Made by a program: the position numbers and the translations under genes. This document shows positions 9,623 through 17,466 of a stretch of 64,000 bases of DNA, one piece after another; position 1 is the stretch's first letter; each line of letters starts with the position of its first letter. Source of the DNA: Peribacillus folii (GTDB lineage: Bacteria; Bacillota; Bacilli; Bacillales; DSM-1321); contig NZ_JASJOM010000013.1 of the NCBI RefSeq assembly GCF_030271255.1, positions 39,398 to 103,397 on the forward strand, given 5' to 3'. Below the pieces are notes generated by a model. That model saw only the letters and a program-made list of their open reading frames with translations, searched no databases and was not told the DNA's origin.

Positions 9623-9809
9623 GAATCGCTAATTGAGTTTTAGTATTCGTATCAGAACGCCCCCTCTCCCCTTTTAACATCGTCGCAAAAGTGATAGATG
9701 TCTCCTCATTTATATATCTCCCAGCCAACTAAAGCATACGGTACCGCCGCATCACACCTTCAAACGGGCGGTACATGGGGTCAGTAAGAAAGCATTTTTC
9801 CATGCAGTG

Positions 9810-9910
9810 TTCCAAATAAGGGATGTCTCGTTTTAATATTGGAACTTCATTTCCTCCCTTTTCCAGTATGATGAATCTGTACCAGATAAAAGGAGATGAG
9901 CGAAAGAACA
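9810..9910 (+). repeat. Upstream element, copy 2, before the second secreted-protein gene
   Basis: Counterpart of 8798-8900, with many substitutions but few indels. The pyrimidine tract is kept as TTCCTCCCTTTT (9851-9862) and TTCCAA/TTGGAA arms can form a small stem around 9811-9846. Confidence 0.6.
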
Positions 9911-9983
9911 TTCATTACAATGTCAAGTGCCAAAGAAAAGGAGAAAACGAAATCATTTTTACCAAATATCAGGAGGAAATAAC

Positions 9984-10469
9984 ATGAAAAAAGTAAGGAT
10001 AATAGCATTAGGGACCATTTTAGCTTGCTCGATTGGATTAGGAACGCTTTCGGTTGAAGCTGGGAATGAGAATATGGATTATTCATTTACAATTTTGAAG
10101 GACCAAAAAAATTCGTACACAGGTACAAAGTATCGTCAAACGACTAATGAACGGAATACATGGAAGGTGAGAATGTATAAATCAGGTGAAGGGACGAATA
10201 CGTATACGACGTATTGGCTCGAGAAAAGCAATGGTACGAACGTATCTCCTGCAGTGGATGTGAAGGCTGGAAATAAAGATTCTAAAAGTGGGCGGAATTA
10301 CTATATTAAAGGAGATTGGGGTGCGAATGCCGCTAATGTAAGACTAACGGCAGAAAATAATACTGCAAGTTCTAGCACCTTTTCCGTATCAGGATATTGG
10401 GATGAGGAAACAGGGAGAATATTACCTGGACAGTATAAGACTTTTTACACCACGGAATATAATAAATAA
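9984..10469 (+). CDS. Small secreted protein, DUF2712-like, paralogue 2
   Basis: 161 residues, signal peptide MKKVRIIALGTILACSIGL to VEAG. From residue 49 to the end it differs from paralogue 1 at only a few positions, and about 105 bp of DNA from ACAAAGTATCGTC is identical. Residues 31-48 (MDYSFTILKDQKNSYTGT) are strongly different. The start is ATG 9984 after ATCAGGAGGAAATAAC; an upstream in-frame ATG at 9927 would spoil the signal peptide. It heads the operon with the permeases downstream, through the hairpin at 10480-10509. Confidence 0.82.
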   Translation: MKKVRIIALGTILACSIGLGTLSVEAGNENMDYSFTILKDQKNSYTGTKYRQTTNERNTWKVRMYKSGEGTNTYTTYWLEKSNGTNVSPAVDVKAGNKDSKSGRNYYIKGDWGANAANVRLTAENNTASSSTFSVSGYWDEETGRILPGQYKTFYTTEYNK

Positions 10470-10479
10470 TCAGGTAAAG

Positions 10480-10509
10480 CCACCTTGGATGATCGTTGAT
10501 TCAAGGTGG
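10480..10509 (+). terminator. Hairpin between paralogue 2 and permease genes
   Basis: CCACCTTG / CAAGGTGG inverted repeat with 14-base loop, no T run. Because the next gene starts only 20 bases later, it probably sets the expression ratio between the secreted protein and the ABC genes. Confidence 0.55.
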
Positions 10510-10528
10510 TCTTATAAAGGGAGACAAA

Positions 10529-11293
10529 ATGAATAGTTATTATTTTCGATTAACACATAACAAAAAAACAAAGCTCATCGTGTTATGCATAATGGCGATT
10601 GTCATTATTGATATCTTTATCTTGAGCGGAAACTTTTCAGAATCATGGCTCATGCCCCATCTAGCGACCTTTTTGCAGTCAAGTTCACTAGGTCACATGA
10701 TGCAAATTCTACTAATCTGGTTTTTGCCCGTTTTTCTATTGATTTTGTGCGCCGACAGCTATATCCAAGACTATAAAACAGGCTACCGATATATCGCAGC
10801 GACCAAAAAGGGGCGATATGCTTATTATAAAACGATGTTACTCGGTAATATGTCGTTTGCCTTTATAGTAATGGTTGGTTGCTTGCTGCTAAATATGCTC
10901 ATTGTTTATTTGGTGTTCATGAATGGTGATTTTAACAAAGGGTTGTCACCAGATTTATCCCCGGAAAATCCTATCTATACACTCAATAATAAAATGCCGG
11001 CTGTCACCAATGTCGTTTATATTATCATTTTTGGATTTTACACGAGCTTATGCGCAGGGATGGCGACTGTTCTTAGCTGGTGTTTCCCGGATATAAAGTA
11101 TACGTATCCGTTAAGCTTTGTTATTTGGTTTTCACAAATTTTAGGACTGAATTATTCATTGGCCATGATCATCCAGCCGTTTAACGAAGTGACCTTGGGA
11201 GCCTTCGTGTTGATTTTCTTTAGATCGACCCTCCTGTTTTTAGCAATCATCACGGCCGGGTTTCTGTATAAGGTGAAAAGTGATGAAATCTAA
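10529..11293 (+). CDS. ABC-type permease-like membrane protein 1
   Basis: 254 residues, about six hydrophobic segments (roughly 17-36, 60-85, 110-137, 163-187, 197-215, 225-245). The fold resembles ABC-2 type permeases. A short soluble loop with DYKTGYRYIAATKKGR follows segment 2, a coupling-helix-like position. It starts at ATG 10529 after AAAGGGAG. It is the first of three unrelated-looking but similarly sized membrane proteins, all likely assembling with the ATPase at 12741. Substrate unknown; the adjacent secreted proteins are the obvious candidate cargo or target (inference). Confidence 0.75.
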   Translation: MNSYYFRLTHNKKTKLIVLCIMAIVIIDIFILSGNFSESWLMPHLATFLQSSSLGHMMQILLIWFLPVFLLILCADSYIQDYKTGYRYIAATKKGRYAYYKTMLLGNMSFAFIVMVGCLLLNMLIVYLVFMNGDFNKGLSPDLSPENPIYTLNNKMPAVTNVVYIIIFGFYTSLCAGMATVLSWCFPDIKYTYPLSFVIWFSQILGLNYSLAMIIQPFNEVTLGAFVLIFFRSTLLFLAIITAGFLYKVKSDEI

Positions 11294-12014
11294 GCAAAAA
11301 AAAGTGTATATAACCCTACTGCTCTGTTTTTTATTCGGATGCTTATGGATGACCTATAATATTCATTATTTAAAAATCAAGCAACTGGACCCAGCGTATC
11401 CATTGATCATTGATGTAAGTGCAAGTGTGGAAGGCTATCTCTCGGTTAAAAATTTACTGATCACCTATATGATTCCTTTGTTACTATTTTATCGTTTTTT
11501 CATTGAAGATGAGCATCCGCACATGATCGTTCGCTTAAATTCAAGAATCGAACTGTATCGGAGACGGACGATCCAAGTTTTTATAAGTTCGTTCATCTTT
11601 GCGTTCAGTATACTATTGATACACTTCACAGCTGTTTACCTATTCGATCGATTTCATTTTATCTCTTCTGATTTTTGGAAACTATCTCTTCTTAATCTAG
11701 CATTATTGACATGTATCTATTTCTCGATTGGCCTGCTTTATTATTTCATTTTTGATTATTCCAATACCATCATGGCGATGGCAGCTACTTTTTGTATCTG
11801 TTTTCTTTTATATGTGCTGAAGAGTCAGCTGAATCTGGCATGGGGCCCTGCCAGTGATGCCAATATAATCGATCCTTTTTTAAGCAGCGGAATTTCCGAA
11901 TATCAATCGTTGATTTTGTTAGGAAAAGAGCTAACGCTATCTTTCGTGATGGTTTTACTCGGGCTATTTGCGATCGAGAAAAAAGATTTCATGGCTGGTG
12001 CTTCCGATGACTAA
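11283..12014 (+). CDS. ABC-type permease-like membrane protein 2
   Basis: 243 residues with about six membrane segments and a cytoplasmic loop IVRLNSRIELYRRRT after segment 2, again in the coupling-helix position. It overlaps the stop of the previous gene by 11 bases (start ATG 11283; a GTG directly before it at 11280 is also possible). Overlaps throughout this run of genes show an operon. No known family was recognised by motif. Confidence 0.72.
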   Translation: MKSKQKKVYITLLLCFLFGCLWMTYNIHYLKIKQLDPAYPLIIDVSASVEGYLSVKNLLITYMIPLLLFYRFFIEDEHPHMIVRLNSRIELYRRRTIQVFISSFIFAFSILLIHFTAVYLFDRFHFISSDFWKLSLLNLALLTCIYFSIGLLYYFIFDYSNTIMAMAATFCICFLLYVLKSQLNLAWGPASDANIIDPFLSSGISEYQSLILLGKELTLSFVMVLLGLFAIEKKDFMAGASDD

Positions 12015-12729
12015 ACGAATCTTCTTAACGATGTTGATTGTCATTTTGTTGCAAATTTTATTATTTGATCATTTTGATGGCTCAATTGCCGATCTTACGG
12101 GATATATGATCGTTAGCGGAGTTCCGATCAGTAATAAATTTGTTTTGCTCGGAACATGGTATATGTTTTTTGCTGGCTTGAGTTTTTTATCGCTCGGTTA
12201 TATGCGGAAGTATATTTCCGGTTATGGAGTCTACCTGATGATCAGGGAAAAAAGCAGGGTGAAGCTTGGATTTAGAAGGATCGGTAACTTACTGATTCTT
12301 ATATCTGGATTATCTATCATCCAATTTTTTGTCTCGATCATATTCGCTTATATAACTAATGAGGATCAGGCTTTTTTTTATGATGATGTCCATTCATTCT
12401 TTTGGATAGCGGGTCTTTATATGATGTCCAATTTTGTTTTGATTTTCATTCAAATGGCACTCGAGCTGCATGCTACGGAGGAAGTAGCTTTATTGCTAGT
12501 TAACGTTTATGTGCTTTTTTCGGTTACATTGGGCGGAGTTCTGTTATCTACACAAAAGCTAACATGGATATTATATTTTTTGGTTCCCAATTTCGGGATG
12601 TATGTAAGAAGTGATGTCCTTGAAACGGGTGGAATATCACCAGTACAGGCTTATATCGTTTTAACTCTAATGACGATCATTTTAACTGTTTTAACATATG
12701 GACGATTAAAGAAAATCGATTTAATTTAA
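12007..12729 (+). CDS. ABC-type permease-like membrane protein 3
   Basis: 240 residues, about six hydrophobic segments, with the loop VYLMIREKSRVKLGFRRIGN between segments 2 and 3. It starts at ATG 12007, overlapping the preceding gene by 8 bases. Its arrangement parallels the two genes before it, suggesting that three related half-permeases accumulated here, or that two are permeases and one an immunity-type protein. Sequence alone does not decide. Confidence 0.72.
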   Translation: MTKRIFLTMLIVILLQILLFDHFDGSIADLTGYMIVSGVPISNKFVLLGTWYMFFAGLSFLSLGYMRKYISGYGVYLMIREKSRVKLGFRRIGNLLILISGLSIIQFFVSIIFAYITNEDQAFFYDDVHSFFWIAGLYMMSNFVLIFIQMALELHATEEVALLLVNVYVLFSVTLGGVLLSTQKLTWILYFLVPNFGMYVRSDVLETGGISPVQAYIVLTLMTIILTVLTYGRLKKIDLI

Positions 12730-12740
12730 CGAGGTGCACA

Positions 12741-13382
12741 ATGACGACAATACGAATTAGCTCTTTACATAAAAAGATAAGGAAAAAAACACTTTTGCAT
12801 GATATCAATTATGAGTTTAACGGCGGGAACATTTATGGGTTATATGGAAGGAATGGCTCCGGTAAAACGATGCTGCTTAGAGCGATGGCAGGCTTGCTCA
12901 TGCCAAGCTCAGGAGAGATTTCAATTGACGGGAAAGTCCTTCATAAGGATATTTCCTTTCCCGCTAACATGAGTGTCATTATTGAAAACACTTCACTGCT
13001 GCACCAGTATAATGCTCATATGAATCTGAAAATATTAGCGAAGATCAGGAACATCGCCACGGATGAAGATATTAAAGCGAATATAAAAAGAGTCGGCCTT
13101 GATCCGGAATCAAACATGAAGGTTGGGAAATTTTCGTTAGGAATGAAGCAGCGTCTAAGCGTAGCTCAAGCGATATTTGAAAAACCGGACATCTTGTTAT
13201 TGGATGAACCGACCAATGCGATTGACGAAGAAGGAGTTACGCTCGTTTATCAGATTTTGAAGGAAGAAAAAGAGCGCGGCGCACTCATCCTGTTGACAAG
13301 CCATCATAAACAGGACCTGGAAGCCTTGGCCGATATATATATAAAGATGGAAAATGGAGGCATAGTCCTTGACTCTAAATAA
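12741..13382 (+). CDS. ABC transporter ATP-binding protein
   Basis: 213 residues, a short but complete nucleotide-binding domain. Walker A GRNGSGKT (36-43); signature FSLGMKQRLS, a variant of LSGGQ; Walker B ILLLDEPTNAID; switch His in LLTSHHK. It sits on the cytoplasmic side and should energise the three membrane proteins encoded just upstream (11-base gap, GAGGTG ribosome site). The NxxxxG-M-QR signature is typical of ABC-2 exporters involved in antimicrobial peptide export or immunity. Confidence 0.92.
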   Translation: MTTIRISSLHKKIRKKTLLHDINYEFNGGNIYGLYGRNGSGKTMLLRAMAGLLMPSSGEISIDGKVLHKDISFPANMSVIIENTSLLHQYNAHMNLKILAKIRNIATDEDIKANIKRVGLDPESNMKVGKFSLGMKQRLSVAQAIFEKPDILLLDEPTNAIDEEGVTLVYQILKEEKERGALILLTSHHKQDLEALADIYIKMENGGIVLDSK

Positions 13383-14004
13383 AACCATAGCCGCGTTAAC
13401 CTTACTCGTATTAATAAGCGGATTCCTTATTTATAAAGTGTATATTGTTCCTTCAGAGATGAATGCCGCTAAAAGAAATACAGAAAATAATGCAGCTTCC
13501 TATAAGGTATTAAAATCACAAAACATCGTTGTCGGGAGGGATATTGATCAAGGTTATTATGATCTGAAAGCCCTTGATAATGAAGCGGTATTTGCTGGTG
13601 AAAAAATGCACAAAAATGCTGTACTGCATGCAGAGCCCTCATATATGAATGAAAAATTTTCAATTAAAGGGGAATTTGAATTCAAGCCTTCTGAATTTAA
13701 AAAAGTCGTGAAAAAAGATCAAAAACTCATCATGAAAGATCCTGGGCATTATGTGGTCGGTACAGAGATACCAGCGGGAAATTATCTACTAGCAAGAACA
13801 AGCGATAAAATTCGAGTGTTTGTCGATATAAAAGATGAAACGCAAACCGAAAGCTTGCAAACGATCCAATGGGAAATCGGTGAAAAAGTGAAAAAGCCAA
13901 TCGTGCTTAACCTGAAAAAGGGCTATAACGTCTATATCGATAAAACGGGAAAAGATGGCTATATATCAAATGACGGTGATCTGCTATTGGATGCTGTACC
14001 TTGA
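13369..14004 (+). CDS. Membrane-anchored accessory protein of the ABC operon
   Basis: 211 residues. One N-terminal hydrophobic helix (about 7-25), then an extracellular domain. Two similar stretches, VVGRDIDQGYYDL and VVGTEIPAGNYLLA, suggest two repeats of a small beta module. It starts at TTG 13369, 8 bases after GGAGG and overlapping the ATPase gene by 14 bases. It is the last gene of the operon, before the terminator at 14181. No named family recognised; a sensor, chaperone or immunity role for the secreted proteins is only a guess. Confidence 0.7.
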   Translation: MTLNKTIAALTLLVLISGFLIYKVYIVPSEMNAAKRNTENNAASYKVLKSQNIVVGRDIDQGYYDLKALDNEAVFAGEKMHKNAVLHAEPSYMNEKFSIKGEFEFKPSEFKKVVKKDQKLIMKDPGHYVVGTEIPAGNYLLARTSDKIRVFVDIKDETQTESLQTIQWEIGEKVKKPIVLNLKKGYNVYIDKTGKDGYISNDGDLLLDAVP

Positions 14005-14180
14005 AGGTAATAGTAATCTATAAGATAAGCGATCTTAATTGGATCCCTTACCGCGTTTTCGGATAAGCGAAATCTGCGATTGCCTGTTGATTTTTACAGA
14101 CATTTTCCCGGATTTTCTATCAGGATGTCTGATTTGGTGTTTCTCGTTTTAGTTAATGAAGCTTTATATGAAGAAGTGCC

Positions 14181-14214
14181 GAAAAGCAGCCATCCAAGCG
14201 ATGGCTGCTTTTTC
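14181..14214 (+). terminator. Intrinsic terminator of the ABC operon
   Basis: AAAAGCAGCCAT and ATGGCTGCTTTTT arms around a short loop. The 14005-14180 stretch before it shows no gene. Confidence 0.85.
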
Positions 14215-14271
14215 GGGTATCCTCCAACAGGCTGTATCTTTCAGTTTGTGAGCAGGACGATCATTGGTAGC

Positions 14272-14880
14272 TTATTTTGTGAATTCACTTCTTAGGAGGT
14301 AGACGACATCATATGCTTTTAATTCGTCAATATGGTTATCCATATCATGATAAAAGTCCGTGGAAAGCGAGCTCGTCCCTCCTTGATTGCTTGAATAACA
14401 AATACTCGCCAATACAGGCTTGCTCGTATTTTTCAGGTCAATTTTATCTATACTGCCCGATACTCTGGCAGCCTTCATCTCGATTTTTTCAGGGTAAGTG
14501 GCTGTACTTGTGCCGCCTTCGTTTTGAATCGTGATATTGAACATCGAGAGATCTTGTTGGTCATCCGTTTTTGATGTCGTAAAAATGATTGTCCCATTCT
14601 TTTCAATCTCTGCCGTCATGCCTCCTTTTTCAGCTTCGACAAGGTTACCAGCTTCATATTTTTCGACCCAGACAGACAATTCCTTGTATGTATCATCAAC
14701 ATTGAAATCAATCAGCATGGCGTTTTCACTCGTATTGGCGAGAATGGCCTGCTCCCTTGCCGTCAGCTTAGGGACTGAAAGGGTATTGCGCGATTTTGAC
14801 TGATCTTCCTCACAAGCCACAAGAAATAAGGAGACAAAGGATATAATAAGCGATAAATGGATTTTATTAATGATGTTCAC
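14272..14880 (-). CDS. Putative lipoprotein
   Basis: About 200 residues. The N-terminus has a hydrophobic helix ending LFLVAC, a lipobox with C23, followed by acidic EEDQ. The body contains [18 protein letters not shown] beta segments; no family recognised. Start is odd: GTG at 14880 lies directly against the GGAG ribosome site, while an ATT codon 12 bases further in (14868) sits at ideal spacing from GGAGGTG. It is transcribed toward the ABC operon but separately. Confidence 0.7.
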   Translation of the reverse strand: MNIINKIHLSLIISFVSLFLVACEEDQSKSRNTLSVPKLTAREQAILANTSENAMLIDFNVDDTYKELSVWVEKYEAGNLVEAEKGGMTAEIEKNGTIIFTTSKTDDQQDLSMFNITIQNEGGTSTATYPEKIEMKAARVSGSIDKIDLKNTSKPVLASICYSSNQGGTSSLSTDFYHDMDNHIDELKAYDVVYLLRSEFTK

Positions 14881-14987
14881 CTCCGAAGTCTTTCGTGCTA
14901 ATTAAATCCAATTCTTATATATTATAACATTTCTAGCGGCAATAAAGGCTATCACTCTAGGCACTTCCTTGTGACGGTGCCGACTCT

Positions 14988-15676
14988 GCGTGTAAATGAA
15001 GAGGGTCTCAAATTCCAGGCAAAACCCAAACTCGCGAGTAACGCAAGAAATGGACGAGAAACGGCGCCAATTGCGTGTATAACGCACCATTATTACGAGA
15101 AAACGTCCTCGAATTCGATGCAAAGTCCAAACTGGCGAGTAAAGTCGTTAAATTGGCGAGTAAAAGTGCCGAATTGGCGAGAAAAGCGGCCAAACTCGCG
15201 AGTAACGCAAGAAATGGACGAGAAACGGCGCCAATTGCGTGTATAACGCACCATTTTTATGAGAAAACGGCCTCAAATTCGATGCAAAGTCCAAACTCGC
15301 GAGTAAAAGCCTGAAACTGGCGAGTAAAGTCGTTAAATTGGCGAGTAAAAGTGCCGAATTGGCGAGTAAAGCGGCCAAACTCGCGAGTAACGCAAGAAAT
15401 GGACGAGAAACGGCGCCAATTGCGCGTGGAACGCACCATTATTACGAGAAAACGTCCTCGAATTCGATGCAAAACCCAAACTCGCGAGTAAAAGCCTGAA
15501 ACTGGCGAGTAAAGTCGTTAAATTGGCGAGTAAAAGTGCCGAATTGGCGAGTAAAGCGGCCAAACTCGCGAGTAACGCAAGAAATGGACGAGAAACGGCG
15601 CCAATTGCGCGTGGAACGCACCATTATTACGAGAAAACGTCCTCGAATTCGATGCAAAGTCCAAACTGGCGGGTAG
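14988..15676 (+). repeat. GCGAGTAAA repeat array, locus A
   Basis: Non-coding array. Fourteen exact GCGAGTAA words are seen plus variants (GCGAGAAA, GCGGGTA). Most monomers are 21 bp: GCGAGTAAA, seven variable bases, then AATTG, AATTC or AACTC. Higher-order units start at 15031, 15195, 15380 and 15565, with spacings 164, 185 and 185; the difference is exactly one 21-bp monomer. Units are joined by a linker with ACGAGAAAACGTCC. Short open frames on both strands (NWRVK-type and FTRQF-type heptads) arise from the period and lack ribosome sites. The flanks 14881-14987 and 15677-15753 hold nothing else. Confidence 0.92.
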
Positions 15677-15753
15677 CTGTGTTCCATTCCACCGCATGAA
15701 AGTCGAAGAGGGGGGAATGTTTCCTTCCTCATGTGCTTCTCTTATCCGCAAGC

Positions 15754-15792
15754 AAAAAGAAGGCAAGCATTTCTGATGCTTTGCCTTCTTTT
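15754..15792 (-). terminator. Terminator after the coat protein gene
   Basis: AAGAAGGCAAGCAT / ATGCTTTGCCTTCTT inverted repeat flanked by A and T runs, so it could work in both directions. Confidence 0.8.
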
Positions 15793-15796
15793 GCAT

Positions 15797-16291
15797 TTAG
15801 AATGGCTGGGATAGGGCCTTGTTGGCTGAGTCGACGTCATTTTGGAGCAATTGGTTTAAGTCATAAGCAGGGTAAAGGTTCCGTTCATATAAGTAGTTGA
15901 AGATTTTCGCATGGTTATCAATGGCTGCATTTAAGTGCTTCGTGAAAACTTTTCGCAAGGAGGGGGTTGCCGTTTCCGTAATGGCGCCTGCATAATTTTT
16001 GATCAAAGATTTCGAAAGTCCAAGCAAATCTCCTGCGGCTGCGGCGGATGCATCGTCTCTTGATGCCCCATCAGCGATGCCCAACTTAGGGGTCAGCGGG
16101 TAAAACTGCAGCAAATCCACGATGTTCTGGGAAAGTGACTCGATCATTTGCTTGTAAATCGTTTTTAGAATCGGGTCTGTTATTTCCGGATAGGCTTTTT
16201 TCAATTTTGTAAGGGCATTGGCCTGCGAGGCGACGAGTTCATGAAGTTCAAGCGTTTCATGCCATGCAAGATGTGAATGATTGGGTGTCAT
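15797..16291 (-). CDS. Spore coat protein, CotF family
   Basis: 164 residues, helical, matching Coat F domain proteins: HETLELHELVASQ near the N-terminus, then a long helical region with NYLYERNLYPAYDLNQLL at the end, a typical CotF-like C-terminus. CotF-type proteins are assembled into the spore coat (family knowledge), supporting a spore former. ATG start follows CAGGAGGAATATTAA. Sporulation-sigma promoter elements could not be assigned confidently in 16292-16387. Confidence 0.82.
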   Translation of the reverse strand: MTPNHSHLAWHETLELHELVASQANALTKLKKAYPEITDPILKTIYKQMIESLSQNIVDLLQFYPLTPKLGIADGASRDDASAAAAGDLLGLSKSLIKNYAGAITETATPSLRKVFTKHLNAAIDNHAKIFNYLYERNLYPAYDLNQLLQNDVDSANKALSQPF

Positions 16292-16387
16292 TTAATATTC
16301 CTCCTGAACAAATAATCTTGATAGGCTATTCGAACAGTGGGCGATTGGAACATTGTCCCTTATAAATGTAGCTCATTGCCATTTAGC

Positions 16388-16408
16388 GCCCTCCAAGATA
16401 AGGAGGGC
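16388..16408 (-). terminator. Hairpin after gltC
   Basis: GCCCTCC-AAGATAA-GGAGGGC, a perfect 7-bp stem located 21 bases past the gltC stop. There is no clear T run, so termination is uncertain. Confidence 0.5.
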
Positions 16409-16429
16409 AAGATGGATCAATAAACGTGA

Positions 16430-17332
16430 TCATTGATATTGCTCGAGAACAGAAAAGAACTTTTTGGCGAATTGGTAAAAAACCTTTTCGGAAGGGGCCA
16501 ATTCCCTGTTTTTCGGTGTGATGATGCCGACAGTCCGTTTGACCTCCGGCGTATCGATGGGGATCTTGACGGTCAGTCTTGGAATGACTTCATAGAAGGT
16601 GCTGTCAGGCAGCAGGCTGACCCCGATTCCGGCTGATACAAGCCCCTTTATCGAATCCATGTCTTCACCTTCGGAGGCAATGTTCGGTGTGAACCCTGCG
16701 GCCTTGCATGCTTCGATCGCGATGCTATGAAGGATGTACCCTTTTGGGTATAAGACGAATGGATCATTTCGTAAATCACTTAGACGCAGGCTCTTCCGTC
16801 CCGCCAGGGGGTGCGTGATCGGCAGCAAGGCAGAGATATTTTCGGTAAATAAGATATGACCTTCGATATCGGGGTCGTTCGTCGGAATCGGGCCTAGAAA
16901 GGCTAGTCCGATTTCACGGTTTTTGACAGCTTCCTTTAATGCGGAGTAGGACCCTTGCCTTAAATGGAACGCGATATTGGGCTGCTCATCCTTAAAGGCG
17001 GAAATGACGGTCGGAAGCAAGTGGGTCGAGAGGCTGGAGGGGAAGCCGATTTTGATGGTTCCATGTTCAGGATCCAAAAATTCTTCAATTTGTTCTTTCG
17101 CATATTCAATTGCCTTGATCGCCGTTTTTGCATGAGTCAAAAATATTTTGCCAATCGGAGTCAACTGAATGTTTCGGCCGACTTTTTCAAATAAAAGAAC
17201 GCCAAGCTCATCCTCCAGTCTGGAGATTTGCCGGCTGATTGCTGATTGTGCGATATGCAGGTGCTCCGCGGCTTCAGAGACATGTTCTCTTTCGGCCACT
17301 TCCACAAAATAACGTAATTGACGTAGTTCCAT
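16430..17332 (-). CDS. gltC: LysR-type activator of glutamate synthase, GltC
   Basis: 300-residue LysR regulator. The HTH is at about 1-60 (MELRQLRYFVEVAEREHVSE, AQSAISRQISRLEDELG) and the effector domain covers 90-295. It matches B. subtilis GltC along its length, including the terminal PKNRELAPS. GltC activates gltAB under nitrogen and glucose conditions and is inhibited through glutamate dehydrogenase RocG (known for B. subtilis). It is transcribed divergently from gltA, with the dyad at 17354-17368 between them. Start ATG has GGAGG 8 bases upstream. Confidence 0.95.
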   Translation of the reverse strand: MELRQLRYFVEVAEREHVSEAAEHLHIAQSAISRQISRLEDELGVLLFEKVGRNIQLTPIGKIFLTHAKTAIKAIEYAKEQIEEFLDPEHGTIKIGFPSSLSTHLLPTVISAFKDEQPNIAFHLRQGSYSALKEAVKNREIGLAFLGPIPTNDPDIEGHILFTENISALLPITHPLAGRKSLRLSDLRNDPFVLYPKGYILHSIAIEACKAAGFTPNIASEGEDMDSIKGLVSAGIGVSLLPDSTFYEVIPRLTVKIPIDTPEVKRTVGIITPKNRELAPSEKVFYQFAKKFFSVLEQYQ

Positions 17333-17353
17333 TTATTCATCCTCCGCGCATTC

Positions 17354-17368
17354 ATCTCAAAATGAGAT
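17354..17368. promoter_or_regulatory. GltC-type operator dyad
   Basis: ATCTCAAAATGAGAT is a 15-bp dyad with perfect 6-bp arms and the T-N11-A form of LysR-type sites. It lies between gltC and gltA, 22 bases ahead of the gltA -35, as the known GltC box does. Confidence 0.75.
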
Positions 17369-17389
17369 GGATTATACGATAATTATATA

Positions 17390-17418
17390 TTGTTTATATC
17401 GATTTGAAAACCTAGAAT
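17390..17418 (+). promoter_or_regulatory. gltA promoter
   Basis: TTGTTT and TAGAAT with a 17-base spacer. The weak -35 fits an activator-dependent promoter. Confidence 0.6.
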
Positions 17419-17466
17419 AAAATGTAAGTGAAATAACGGTGTAAGAATACGATGGGGGCGATTAAT

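Noticed and set aside
14971..15796. Open frames with NWRVK and FTRQF heptads in locus A
   Set aside because: Same period artefact; the frames end arbitrarily in linker sequence.
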